Source of the DNA: Thiocapsa marina 5811
Lineage (GTDB): Bacteria; Pseudomonadota; Gammaproteobacteria; Chromatiales; Chromatiaceae
Direction of reading: 5' to 3'
Assembly: GCF_000223985.1 (NCBI RefSeq)
Contig: NZ_AFWV01000001.1
Coordinates: 248,001 to 312,000, forward strand
DNA: 64,000 nucleotides
This document shows positions 35,356 to 44,193 of this stretch, piece by piece. The translations under genes were made by a program, and so were the position numbers. Positions within the stretch are counted from its first letter, which is position 1; every line of letters begins with the position of its first letter. The notes below the pieces were generated by a model. It was not told where the DNA came from. It did not search any database and was given only the letters and a program-made list of their open reading frames with translations.

Positions 35356-36663
35356 ATGAACCCGATCACACGCCCGACATCCGATCGGATTTGGGTCGGC
35401 ATCGATCTCGGCACGTCCGGGTGTCGCGCGGTGGTGATCGATGAAGCCGGCAGGGAGCTGGCTTCGGCACGTACCCCGCTTGCCGCGCCGCTGAACCCTG
35501 CTCCCGGTCAGTACGAGCAGGATCCCGAGCTCTGGTGGAAAGCTGTGCTCGCCGCCCTGACGGAGCTCGCAACCGCACTGCCGGGGCGGGCGCCGGTTTC
35601 CATCTGTGTCGATGCGACCTCCGCGACACTTCTGCTGGCAAGAGCGGACGGCAAACCCTGCGGCCCGGCCCTCATGTACAACGACCGCCGCGCCGTAACG
35701 GAAGCCGACCTGATCGACCGGGCGGCCCCGACCGAGAGCCCGGCACGCGGCCCGAGCGCGAGCCTCGCCAAGCTCGTCCATCTCAGCGGACGATACCCGC
35801 GTGACAGCGCCGCTCTGGCGCTGCACCAAGCGGACTGGATCATCGGGCGCCTGACCGGGCACCCTGGTGTGACCGACTGGAACAACGCCTTGAAGCTGGG
35901 TTACGACGCCGAGCGTCTACGCTGGCCGGATTGGGTGTCGGCGATCATCCCGGACGGGATCCGACTGCCGAAGGTCGTCGCGCCCGGTGATCCGATCGGG
36001 TCCCTCGACGCAGGGCTCGCGAATCGGCTCGGCTGGCCATCGAGCGTTCAGGTTCTTGCCGGGACTACGGACAGCACGGCCGCAGTGATCGCCGCCGGGG
36101 CGCAGGAGCCCGGCGATGCGGTCACCAGCCTCGGGAGCACGCTGGTGCTGAAGATCCTCTCGGAGCGTCCCGTGACGGCATCGGCCTACGGGATCTACAG
36201 CCATCGCTTCGGCGACGCATGGCTGGTCGGAGGCGCCTCAAACAGCGGCGGCGCGGTCCTGCGCAGGTCTTTCAGCGACGCCGAGATCGTCTCGCTCAGC
36301 CTCGACATCGATCCCGAGCGCCCATCCGGCCTCGACTATTACCCGCTCCTCGGACCCGGCGAGCGCTTCCCGAGGAACGACCCCGACCTGACACCCCGTC
36401 TCTCGCCGCGACCGAGCGAGCCGCGGGACTTCCTGCATGGTCTACTGGAAGGCATCGCCCGCATCGAGGCGGAGGGCTACGGCCGGCTTGCCGAGCTGGG
36501 CGCACCGCCGCCGCGACGGATCGCAAGCATCGGAGGAGGCGCGATCAATCCGACCTGGACCGCCATGCGCTCGCGTCTGCTGGGCATCCCGGTGACGAGC
36601 GCCGCGCATCAGGATGCCGCTTACGGCGCTGCCTTGCTGGCACTGCATCGAAGAGAGCAATGA
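35356..36663 (+). CDS. FGGY-family carbohydrate kinase
   Basis: 435 aa. N-terminal ATPase phosphate loop [21 protein letters not shown], catalytic-region segment [13 protein letters not shown], substrate loop PALMYNDRR, and the C-terminal nucleotide-binding [13 protein letters not shown] and [22 protein letters not shown] are all present. The protein resembles xylulose kinase and the D-ribulose kinase group found in phototrophs, and is shorter than typical XylB (about 480-500). Substrate cannot be fixed. It probably shares a transcript with queF. Confidence 0.85.
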   Translation: MNPITRPTSDRIWVGIDLGTSGCRAVVIDEAGRELASARTPLAAPLNPAPGQYEQDPELWWKAVLAALTELATALPGRAPVSICVDATSATLLLARADGKPCGPALMYNDRRAVTEADLIDRAAPTESPARGPSASLAKLVHLSGRYPRDSAALALHQADWIIGRLTGHPGVTDWNNALKLGYDAERLRWPDWVSAIIPDGIRLPKVVAPGDPIGSLDAGLANRLGWPSSVQVLAGTTDSTAAVIAAGAQEPGDAVTSLGSTLVLKILSERPVTASAYGIYSHRFGDAWLVGGASNSGGAVLRRSFSDAEIVSLSLDIDPERPSGLDYYPLLGPGERFPRNDPDLTPRLSPRPSEPRDFLHGLLEGIARIEAEGYGRLAELGAPPPRRIASIGGGAINPTWTAMRSRLLGIPVTSAAHQDAAYGAALLALHRREQ

Positions 36664-36672
36664 CCGGATCCT

Positions 36673-38745
36673 TCAGCTCGGATCCGAGGGGGGCCCGAAG
36701 AGATACCCTGAGCCCCACTCGACACCCAGCTCGACGAGCCGCTGCAAGGTGTCCTCGTCCTCCACTTGCTTGGCGATAGTCGTGATGCCGAGGTCCTGCG
36801 CGGAGTGCTGAATCGTGGCCAGGATGGAGCGCGCGCGCGCGGATTCGCTGGCCAACCGAACGAGATTCGCATCGAGCTGAATAAAACTGACCGGCAGATG
36901 GATCAAAAAGCGAAACGACGAGGCCTCTCCCCCGTAGTCGCTCACCGCGATCTTGCATCCCAAATCCAGCAAGGGCGCGAGCGCACGCGCGACCTGCTCC
37001 ATCTCGGCCGTAATCTGCCGCTCGCTGAGGGTCAGGACGACAGACGGCGCACCGTTCGACGAAGAGGATATGCCGTCGAGCTCGCGCGCCAAGGTCTTCA
37101 GGATGTCCGGATGGCGGACGAGGTCTCCCGACAGGTGCACGAAGTCGAACAGGGGCTTTGAAGCCGTGTCGCCGGAGACCTTCAACCGGGCCGCAGTCGC
37201 ACTCAGGAGCATGCTGTCGATCCGATGCAGCAGGCCCAGTTGCCCGGCGATATCGATGAACGAGGATGCGGCGAGGACCCGACCGTCCGCGGCGACGATG
37301 CGGGCCAAAGACTCTTCGGCGACGACACGGCGATCATGCAGATCCACAATCGGCTGAAACGCCGGGAGGATGCGTGCTGTCTGCAGCGCGGACTGCACCA
37401 AGACGGCCATCGAGACCGCGTAGACGCCGCTGTCGTGACCGTCGTAACAGATCCGGTTTCGCCCCCCGTTCTTGGCACGATACAGGGCCATATCCGCTCG
37501 CGCCAAGACGTCTCTCGGGTCGCCTTCGTCGGAATGACAGGTCGCGAAGCCAATGCTCAGGGTCACGCGAATCTCTTGGCCTTTGATCTCGAGCGGTTGC
37601 GCAGCCACACTTTCGCGGATGCGCTCGAGCGCGGTTCGTGCCTGCACCTCGTTCGTTTCGGGCAGCGCGATCACGAATTCTTCGCCACCCCAACGTCCCA
37701 GACAGTCGGCTTGCCGCACCTCCCGACGCAGTATCTCCGAAACCCACTTCAACACCTCGTCGCCGACACCGTGACCATAGGCGTCGTTGACGAGCTTGAA
37801 GTGATCGAGATCCAAGATCGCCAGACAACAGGGCCGACCCGAACGCAAGCCCTGCACGTGAACCCGCCGAACAGTCTGCCAGACCCCGCGTCGATTCAGC
37901 AGGCCCGTCAGCTCGTCGTGATCGACGAGATACTCGAGCTTCAGCTCCGCGACCTTGCGACGCGTCACATCCGTGTGGGTGCCGGCGATCCGCAACGCCC
38001 GACCGTCCGAGTCCCGCTCGTAGACGCGCGCCCGGTCCTGGATCCAGACCCAGTGCCCGTCGCGATGGCGCATTCGGTATTCCGCCTCGAAACGATCGCT
38101 GTCGCCATGCGTGGCGCGCTCGTACAGACCCTGGACCCGATCCCGGTCATCCGGATGCACCATGTCGATCCACGTCTGCGGATCGACGTCGAGCTCACCC
38201 TCCGCATAACCGAGCGTGGACAGATAGCGTGCATCGACCGACATCTGTACCGGCGACAGGGAGGCCGCATACAGACCGATTTCGCCGCCCTCCACGGCAA
38301 GCTCGAACTGCCGTGTCGCTGCCGCCAATGCGGCCTCGGCCTCTTTGCGCTCGGTCACGTCCCGACCGACACCGATGATCGCCGAGACCTGTCCGTCGGG
38401 ATCCAGGACCGCGGTATCGGACCACGCCAGCCACCGCCAGCCGTCAACGGTCAGGGCCCGTTGCTCGATCGTGCAGGTATGCGGGGGCTCCCGAAGTTTC
38501 GCCATCGCCTCCGCGGTTGCCGCTCGGTCGTCCTCATGCACCAGCGGCATGAAGGCATGTCCGATCAACTCTTTCTTGGTTCTGCCGAAGGTACGGCAGT
38601 AACTCGGGCTGACGAACAGGAAACGACCATCCGGAGCGACCTTGACCACGAGGTCGGTCTGATTCTCGATCAGCAGGCGATAGTCTTCCTCGGGCGTCTC
38701 GTCCACGCCCTGCATCAATGTCTGCTCGGCCTTGTCTTGGGTCAT
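36673..38745 (-). CDS. PAS-PAS-GGDEF diguanylate cyclase with degenerate EAL domain
   Basis: 690 aa from MTQDKAEQTL; the longer upstream frame has no support. Two PAS/PAC domains (about 15-135 and 140-270; HEDD and HPDDRDR motifs) sense a signal. The GGDEF domain (about 275-440) has the active motif GGEEF near residue 353 and an RxxD inhibitory site (RQAD) five residues before it. The EAL-like domain (about 455-690) has lost the catalytic set: EAL is ESL, the Asn of NLS is His, DDFG is SDYG, the Lys before LD is Gln, and the EGVE Glu is Lys. It should make, not degrade, c-di-GMP. The 3' end converges on the kinase gene with a 9-nt gap. Confidence 0.9.
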   Translation of the reverse strand: MTQDKAEQTLMQGVDETPEEDYRLLIENQTDLVVKVAPDGRFLFVSPSYCRTFGRTKKELIGHAFMPLVHEDDRAATAEAMAKLREPPHTCTIEQRALTVDGWRWLAWSDTAVLDPDGQVSAIIGVGRDVTERKEAEAALAAATRQFELAVEGGEIGLYAASLSPVQMSVDARYLSTLGYAEGELDVDPQTWIDMVHPDDRDRVQGLYERATHGDSDRFEAEYRMRHRDGHWVWIQDRARVYERDSDGRALRIAGTHTDVTRRKVAELKLEYLVDHDELTGLLNRRGVWQTVRRVHVQGLRSGRPCCLAILDLDHFKLVNDAYGHGVGDEVLKWVSEILRREVRQADCLGRWGGEEFVIALPETNEVQARTALERIRESVAAQPLEIKGQEIRVTLSIGFATCHSDEGDPRDVLARADMALYRAKNGGRNRICYDGHDSGVYAVSMAVLVQSALQTARILPAFQPIVDLHDRRVVAEESLARIVAADGRVLAASSFIDIAGQLGLLHRIDSMLLSATAARLKVSGDTASKPLFDFVHLSGDLVRHPDILKTLARELDGISSSSNGAPSVVLTLSERQITAEMEQVARALAPLLDLGCKIAVSDYGGEASSFRFLIHLPVSFIQLDANLVRLASESARARSILATIQHSAQDLGITTIAKQVEDEDTLQRLVELGVEWGSGYLFGPPSDPS

Positions 38746-38975
38746 GGACCGGATCGCATTGGGATAGGCTCGGGGGCGCGCGTCGGGTGATCGGGCCGCG
38801 ATCGACCGGAGACGTCCCGCTGCGTGTCGTGTGTGAGCCCGCCGGACGTTTCGAAGGCGATCGCGTCCGGCTCCAGCCAAACGCGAACCGCGCCCGGCAC
38901 CGAGGCGGGATAACTGAAACGGGAGGTTAGCGCGACGCCGCCGCCAGGTCGAGCCCGAGCATCGGGCAGGCGCCC

Positions 38976-39167
38976 TAAACCGCGTCCAGAGCGACCTGCG
39001 TGATATTCATGTCGTGTCGGGCTCGAGGATGTTCCCGATTTTTTTCGAGACGTAGGTTAAAGTTTAATTTTTTTAATACGTTAAACCGCACCGGCTCCGA
39101 CGCTCGCCGGAGCCGGCGCGGCCAAGCCACTCCAACAAACGACGCATAGGGTCCCGTGCGCGGCTTA
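38976..39167 (-). repeat. Composite palindromic repeat, copy D (inverted orientation)
   Basis: Module 38976-39060 begins TAAACCGCGTCCAGAGCGAC, matching the reverse complement of the start of module 2 in copy E for about 25 bases before diverging. Spacer 39061-39080 is a T-rich run. Module 39081-39167 is the reverse complement type of module 1, with CTCCAACAAACGACGCATAG shared almost exactly with copy B. It lies in the gap between the GGDEF gene and tyrA. Confidence 0.8.
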
Positions 39168-39357
39168 AACCGCGCCCAGCGCGGTATGTGATGTTTTTGA
39201 ATGATATCGGCCCCGGCGGACTTGACGACCGTCGGAGTCGGCGCGGTTTAAGATATTAAAAAATATTATATTTTAAACCGCGTCCACGCTAAGGGTCGTG
39301 GATGCACCAAACGTCGAGTTCACTCGAAAATGCGCATGTCGCTCTGGACGCGGTTTA
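39165..39357 (+). repeat. Composite palindromic repeat, copy E (abuts copy D)
   Basis: Modules 39165-39251 and 39273-39357 repeat the order and much of the sequence of copy A (CTTGACGACCGTCGGAGTCG; CGCTAAGGGTCGTGGATGCA). It shares the TTAA at 39165-39168 with copy D, so D and E form a head-to-head pair of about 380 bp. It ends 111 bp downstream of the tyrA stop codon. Confidence 0.85.
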
Positions 39358-39468
39358 GGCTCGACGTGAATATTCACACACCCCTACGGCGATCGGCCAA
39401 AGTCGGACCCGTCGGGTTCGTTGCGACTCAGCCATGGCATCGAGGGCGGCGGACGCGCGGACTCGGCA

Positions 39469-40341
39469 TCAATCGCGCGGGGCAGCATCCACATAGCGAT
39501 CGCGGGCCGCCTTGGCGCGCTCGAAGATGGCCAGCAGGCGTTCGCCGTCGGCGCTGCGAATACTCTCGGCGAGATCGGTCATCTCGATCCCGAAGCGCGC
39601 CAGCATCGCGCTCAGGGCCTCGCGATTGGCAAGACAGATGTCGCGCCACATCACGGGATTGCTGGAAGCAATCCGGGTGAAGTCCCGGAAACCTCCTGCC
39701 GCATAGCGGAAGATCTCGTCGTTCTCGCGCATGCGTGCCAGCGCGTCGACCAGCCCGAAAGCAAGCATATGGGGCAGATGGCTGGTGGCGGCGAGGACCT
39801 CGTCGTGATGGGCGACCGACATGCAGGTGACCTCGGCGCCGCAGGTCTCCCACATTGCGGTGACACGTGCGAGTGCATCGCTTTCGGTTTCCGGCAATGG
39901 GGTCAGGATCACGCGGCGCTGACGGTAGAGATCGGCAAAGGATGCCTCCACGCCGCTATGCTCCGTACCGGCGATCGGATGACCGGGGACCAGTCGCGGC
40001 GGCACCATGCCGAAGACGCCGCTCGCATCCGCAACCACGCTGCCCTTCACGCTACCGCCGTCGGTCACCACTGCATCGGGATCGAGCCGGCCTCGGATTG
40101 CCTCGAAAACGCCCCGCATGGCGCCGAGCGGAACCGAGACAAACACCATGTCCGCTCCCGTGACCGCCTCGGCGGGATCCTGCGTGAGCAGGTCCACGAC
40201 ACCGAGATCGCGCGCGCGCTCGAGGTTGGCAAGCCCGCGTCCGCAGCCGATGACCTGCCGCACGGCCCCGGCTTCACGCAGGGCTCGCGCGAGGGATCCG
40301 CCGATAAGCCCGACCCCGATGATCGCGAGCCGCTCGATCAT
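39469..40341 (-). CDS. tyrA: Prephenate/arogenate dehydrogenase TyrA
   Basis: 290 aa NAD(P)-dependent dehydrogenase of tyrosine synthesis. Dinucleotide-binding motif LAIIGVGLIGGSLARAL begins at residue 5. The active-site segment VPGHPIAGTEHSGVEA carries the essential His residues, and VAHHDEVLAATSHLPHMLAFGL matches the helical dimerisation domain. No chorismate mutase or ACT domain is fused. The start overlaps the hisC stop (ATGA), so it is translationally coupled to it. Confidence 0.93.
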   Translation of the reverse strand: MIERLAIIGVGLIGGSLARALREAGAVRQVIGCGRGLANLERARDLGVVDLLTQDPAEAVTGADMVFVSVPLGAMRGVFEAIRGRLDPDAVVTDGGSVKGSVVADASGVFGMVPPRLVPGHPIAGTEHSGVEASFADLYRQRRVILTPLPETESDALARVTAMWETCGAEVTCMSVAHHDEVLAATSHLPHMLAFGLVDALARMRENDEIFRYAAGGFRDFTRIASSNPVMWRDICLANREALSAMLARFGIEMTDLAESIRSADGERLLAIFERAKAARDRYVDAAPRD

Positions 40342-41450
40342 GACGCGAGGACGTCCTCGAGTGCGGCGATGCAGCGTGCGTTTTCGGCCTCCAGACCGAT
40401 GCTGATCCGCAAGTGATCGGGCAAACCGTAGTTGCCGACCGGACGCACGATGACCCCGCGCTTCAACAGCTCGTGATTCACCGGACCGGCCGGGCGGCCG
40501 AGGTCGACCGTAATGAAGTTGCCGACCGACGGGATGTACTCGAGCCCCAAACGTTTGAAGGCATCGAGGTACTGCCGCATCCCCGCTCGGTTGAACTCGA
40601 CCGACGCGCGAACATGCTCGAGATCGCCGATCGCCGCGGCCGCGGCGGCCTGAGCGAAGGCGTTGACGTTGAAAGGCTGACGTACCCGATTGAGCAGATC
40701 CGCCACCCGCGGATCGCTGAGTCCGTAACCGACGCGCAGCGCGGCCAGCCCATGGGCCTTGGCGAAGGTCCGGGTCACGATCAGATTCGGAAACTGCTCG
40801 AGCCAGTGCGTGGCATCCGGAAAGTCGGGCTCGCCGACGTAATCCGTGTACGCCTCGTCGACCACGACGATGCAGGTCCGCGGCATGGACTCGATGAACG
40901 ATTTCAGCGGCGCAGCCGCCAACCAGGTCCCGGTCGGATTGTTCGGGTTGGCGATCCAGACGACCCGGGTCTTGTCCGTGACGAGACGGGCCATCGCGTC
41001 GAGGTCATTGCCGTAATCGCGCGCCTTGGCGACCCGAGCGGCAGCGCCGACCGCCTGCGTCGAGATGGGATAGACCGCGAAGGCATGTTCGGAAAAGACC
41101 GACTCCACACCCGGATACAGGAAGGTCCGGGCGATCAGGTCGAGCACGTCGTTCGATCCGTTCCCGATGGTCACGGCGGTCTGCGGAACACCGTGGTACT
41201 CGGCGAGCACGCGCCGCAGCTCGAATCCACCGCCATCGGGATACCGACCGATCTCGCCCATCAGCGCGGCGATCGCCTCGCGCGCACGCGGACCGGGGCC
41301 CAACGGATTCTCGTTCGAGGCCAGCTTCACCGAGTCGCGAATACCGAGCTCGCGCTCGAGCTCCGAGACCGGTTTGCCCGGGACGTACGGGGTAAGGCCG
41401 GCGATCCCCGGGGCCGTGAGAGGAAGGAAGGGATTGTCTTGGACAGTCAT
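40338..41450 (-). CDS. hisC: Histidinol-phosphate / aromatic aminotransferase (HisC-type)
   Basis: 370 aa PLP-dependent fold-type I aminotransferase. Start at MTVQDNPFLPLTAPG. Features: LASNENPLGPGP near residue 50, nucleotide-like IGNGSNDVLDLIARTFL, cofactor Asn/Asp in WIANPNNPTGT and VVDEAYTDYVG, Schiff-base Lys in TRTFAKAHGLAALRVGYG, and an Arg clamp near LRISIGLE. Location between pheA and tyrA suggests it transaminates phenylpyruvate/hydroxyphenylpyruvate or prephenate as well as, or instead of, imidazoleacetol phosphate. A second hisC within a his operon elsewhere is likely. Confidence 0.9.
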   Translation of the reverse strand: MTVQDNPFLPLTAPGIAGLTPYVPGKPVSELERELGIRDSVKLASNENPLGPGPRAREAIAALMGEIGRYPDGGGFELRRVLAEYHGVPQTAVTIGNGSNDVLDLIARTFLYPGVESVFSEHAFAVYPISTQAVGAAARVAKARDYGNDLDAMARLVTDKTRVVWIANPNNPTGTWLAAAPLKSFIESMPRTCIVVVDEAYTDYVGEPDFPDATHWLEQFPNLIVTRTFAKAHGLAALRVGYGLSDPRVADLLNRVRQPFNVNAFAQAAAAAAIGDLEHVRASVEFNRAGMRQYLDAFKRLGLEYIPSVGNFITVDLGRPAGPVNHELLKRGVIVRPVGNYGLPDHLRISIGLEAENARCIAALEDVLAS

Positions 41451-41586
41451 GAGTGGCGATTCAGCTTCAGAGGTTTGATAGTTGGCGTTCCTCGGTCGAC
41501 GGGTCAACCGAAGGCTCGACGTAGGACGCGGTGTCGATCGACTCCGTGATCGAGACGCCCGTCATACCGATCCGGGATCGACGGCC

Positions 41587-41710
41587 TTAAACCTAGATCC
41601 GGCAGTTGACCGCTTCGCGCTTCATGAAAGGTCCTGACGGCCTTGATGATCACGCTCATCTGACGGCTCACCGGCTGGGTTAAGGGCGCTACGGCCGGAT
41701 CTAGGTTAAA
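41587..41710. repeat. 124-bp inverted-repeat element between hisC and pheA
   Basis: The ends TTAAACCTAGATCCGGC (41587-41603) and GCCGGATCTAGGTTAAA (41694-41710) are inverted copies matching at all but one or two terminal bases. The interior has no long self-complementarity. The right end includes the TAA stop codon of pheA (41706-41708). It resembles a miniature inverted-repeat element and differs from the TTAAACCGCG family except for the TTAAACC tip. Confidence 0.75.
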
Positions 41711-42812
41711 GCACCGCCAGCGGATAAGATCCGAGCACCTTGAACAAGAGCGATGCCTGCCGGAGGTTCTCCAGCGCAAGCGCAACCTTCGGGTCGTCCC
41801 TGTGACCCATGATGTCGATGAAGAAGACATAATCCCAGATGCCGCGGCGGGATGGGCGCGACTCGATGCGGGTCATGCTGATGCCGTGGGCGGCCAGAGG
41901 TGTCAGCAGGGTGTGGAGGCCGCCGGCCTGATTGCGGCAGGACAGCAGCAGACTGGTCTTGTCCTGGCCTTGGCCGCTCGGGCGCGAGTCCTGCGGACCG
42001 ATGACGAGAAAACGGGTGGTATTGCCGGGCTCGTCTTCGATGCGCTCGGCGAGCACCGCGAGTCGGTAGATCTCGGCGGCTTGGAGACCCGCGACGGCCG
42101 CGGCATCCTCTTCGGTCGCGGCGGTACGGGCGGCCTCGGCGTTGCTGCCCACGGCGACGCGATCGGCGTTCGGGAGATGTCGATCCAGCCATCCGCGGCA
42201 CTGCGCCAGAGATTGCTGGTGAGAATAGACGGTGCGGATCGCGCAAAGATCCTCGGTCACGCTCATGAGGTGATGGTGGATCCGCAGACTCACCTCCCCG
42301 GTGATCATCAGCGGCGAGGTCATGAACATGTCCAGGGTGTGGCTGACCACGCCCTCGGTCGAGTTCTCGACCGGTACGACGCCGAAATCGCAGGAGCCGG
42401 CCTCCACCTCGCGGAAGATCTCGCCGATGGTGGCCAGCGCGAAGGTCTTCACCGAGTGGCCGAAGTGCTTGATGGCCGCGGCTTGCGTGAAGGTCCCGGC
42501 CGGACCGAGAAAGGCGACGTTGAGCGGGCGCTCGAGGGCCAGACAGGCGGACATGATCTCGCGAAAGAGTCGCGCGACCTCTTCGCCGTCGAGCGGCCCG
42601 GGGTTAGCCGCCTTGATGCGACGCAGGACCGCAACCTCGCGCTCGGGCCGATAGAACTGCACTTGACCGCCGTCGGCCGCCGTCTTGATGTGGGCGACCT
42701 GTTGGGCGCAACGGGCGCGCTCGCTGATCAGACCCAGCAGCTCCAGATCGATCGCGTCGATCCGATTCCGCACGTCATCCAAGGCGTCGCCCTTTGCGCT
42801 CTTGTCCTCCAT
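41706..42812 (-). CDS. pheA: Bifunctional chorismate mutase / prephenate dehydratase PheA
   Basis: 368 aa P-protein of phenylalanine synthesis. Chorismate mutase AroQ domain occupies residues 1-95 (RNRIDAIDLELLGLISERA, YRPEREVAVLRRI). Prephenate dehydratase follows (VAFLGPAGTFTQAAAIKHFG; GVVPVENSTEGVVSHTLD with the catalytic Thr-like region NTTRFLVIG). A C-terminal ACT domain (KTSLLLSCRNQAGGLHTLL, ITRIESRPSRRG-like) should bind Phe for feedback inhibition. The start overlaps the serA stop (TGATG). Confidence 0.94.
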   Translation of the reverse strand: MEDKSAKGDALDDVRNRIDAIDLELLGLISERARCAQQVAHIKTAADGGQVQFYRPEREVAVLRRIKAANPGPLDGEEVARLFREIMSACLALERPLNVAFLGPAGTFTQAAAIKHFGHSVKTFALATIGEIFREVEAGSCDFGVVPVENSTEGVVSHTLDMFMTSPLMITGEVSLRIHHHLMSVTEDLCAIRTVYSHQQSLAQCRGWLDRHLPNADRVAVGSNAEAARTAATEEDAAAVAGLQAAEIYRLAVLAERIEDEPGNTTRFLVIGPQDSRPSGQGQDKTSLLLSCRNQAGGLHTLLTPLAAHGISMTRIESRPSRRGIWDYVFFIDIMGHRDDPKVALALENLRQASLLFKVLGSYPLAVL

Positions 42813-43996
42813 CAGTCGATCCGTTCCCGAGCCCCGAGACAACGCACCGAGAGGACACCGCCGATGCCGCGTAATTGCTTCGCCGTGTCTTCCGGGCACC
42901 GCTGATCGATATCGATCAGTGTCACCGCAACGTTGCCGCGCGAACGATTGAGCATATCGAGGATATTCAGCCCCGCTGCGGCCAGATCGGTCGAGATCTG
43001 CCCGACCATGTTGGGCACATTACTGTTGACGATCGCGATTCGGTAGCCGCCGTTGCGCGGGAGATTGATCTCCGGAAAATTCACCGAGTTGGTCACGTTG
43101 CCGTCCTCGAGATAGTCGCGGATCTCGTCGGCGACCATCACCGCGCAGTTCTCCTCCGCCTCTTTGGTCGAGGCGCCGAGATGCGGCAACGTGATCACCC
43201 GCGGATGGTCCTTCAACAGGTTGCTCGGGAAATCGCAGCAGTAGGCATAGAGGTGGCCCTGATCCAGCGCCGTGACGACCGCGTCGTCGTCGATGATCCC
43301 GTCGCGCGAAAAATTCAGCAGGACAGCGCCCTTGCGCAGTGTGCGCAGCCGCTCGGCGTTGATCATGTGCCGAGTATCGGCCGTCAGCGGGACGTGGAAG
43401 GTGACGAAATCCGAGCGCGAGAGCAGATCGTCGATGCTCAGCGCCGGCTGCACGTCGCTCTCGAGCTGCCAGGCGCGCTGGACCGTGATGGTCGGGTCAT
43501 AACCGACGACGCGCATCCCGAGTGAACGTGCCGCGTTGGCGACCTTCACCCCGATCGCGCCGAGTCCGATGACACCCAGCGTACGCCCCGGCAGCTCGAA
43601 GCCGACGAACTGCTTCTTCCCCGCCTCGACCGCCTGGTGGATGGACGTATCGTCGCCCTCGAGCTCACGCGCGAAGCGCCAGGCCTGGCCGATATTGCGC
43701 GCCGCGATCAACATGCCCGCGATCACCAGCTCCTTGACGGCGTTCGCATTGGCACCGGGTGCATTGAAGACCGCCACGCCGCGCTCGGTCATTGCCTGAA
43801 CCGGAACATTGTTGGTCCCGGCGCCGGCGCGCCCGATCGCCTGCACGCTCGACGGGATGTCGGCCGCATCCATCTTGGCCGATCGCACCAGGATGGCATC
43901 CGGATGGGCGATCTCCGAAGCGACCTCGTAGCGGTCTCGCGGCAACCGGTCGAGCCCGGCGACGGCGATATTATTGAGCGTTTGAATCTTAAACAC
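42812..43996 (-). CDS. serA: D-3-phosphoglycerate dehydrogenase SerA
   Basis: 394 aa enzyme of the first step of serine synthesis. Substrate-binding RSAKMDAADI, NAD motif LGVIGLGAIGVKVANAARSLGMRVVGYDP, catalytic Arg/Glu/His (LNFSRDGIID; LPHLGAS) and a C-terminal ACT domain (residues about 318-394, YRIAIVNSNVPNMVGQISTDL) are present; the long intervening domain of some SerA is absent. It starts with GTG; the only Shine-Dalgarno match, AGGA nine bases upstream, lies in the end of repeat copy G. Insertion of serA between serC and pheA departs from the enterobacterial serC-aroA order. Confidence 0.93.
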   Translation of the reverse strand: MFKIQTLNNIAVAGLDRLPRDRYEVASEIAHPDAILVRSAKMDAADIPSSVQAIGRAGAGTNNVPVQAMTERGVAVFNAPGANANAVKELVIAGMLIAARNIGQAWRFARELEGDDTSIHQAVEAGKKQFVGFELPGRTLGVIGLGAIGVKVANAARSLGMRVVGYDPTITVQRAWQLESDVQPALSIDDLLSRSDFVTFHVPLTADTRHMINAERLRTLRKGAVLLNFSRDGIIDDDAVVTALDQGHLYAYCCDFPSNLLKDHPRVITLPHLGASTKEAEENCAVMVADEIRDYLEDGNVTNSVNFPEINLPRNGGYRIAIVNSNVPNMVGQISTDLAAAGLNILDMLNRSRGNVAVTLIDIDQRCPEDTAKQLRGIGGVLSVRCLGARERID

Positions 43997-44193
43997 TGAA
44001 TCGCGTCCTGAGTAATAAACGGATGTAGAGTGGATGCACGAGCGTCGAGCACGTCAACTGGCCTTTCAGCCGACGCGATTCAGAAAAAAGAAAAAAAGAT
44101 CATCCTGAACCGCGTCCGCGCCGAGGGCCGAGGTGACATGCAGCGCAAAACCAAAACCCGGACCGCGCATGTCACGCCGATGACGCGGTTCAG
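43996..44193 (+). repeat. Composite palindromic repeat, copy G (divergent, CTGAAYCGCG ends)
   Basis: Module 43996-44083 has ends CTGAATCGCGTCC and GACGCGATTCAG. Module 44105-44193 has ends CTGAACCGCGTCC and GACGCGGTTCAG, with a GTGACATGC/GCATGTCAC internal stem. An A-rich spacer separates them. The ends have C/T changes on both arms that keep pairing (compensatory), so the stem appears maintained. It forms the serC stop codon at one end and the serA start region at the other. Confidence 0.8.
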
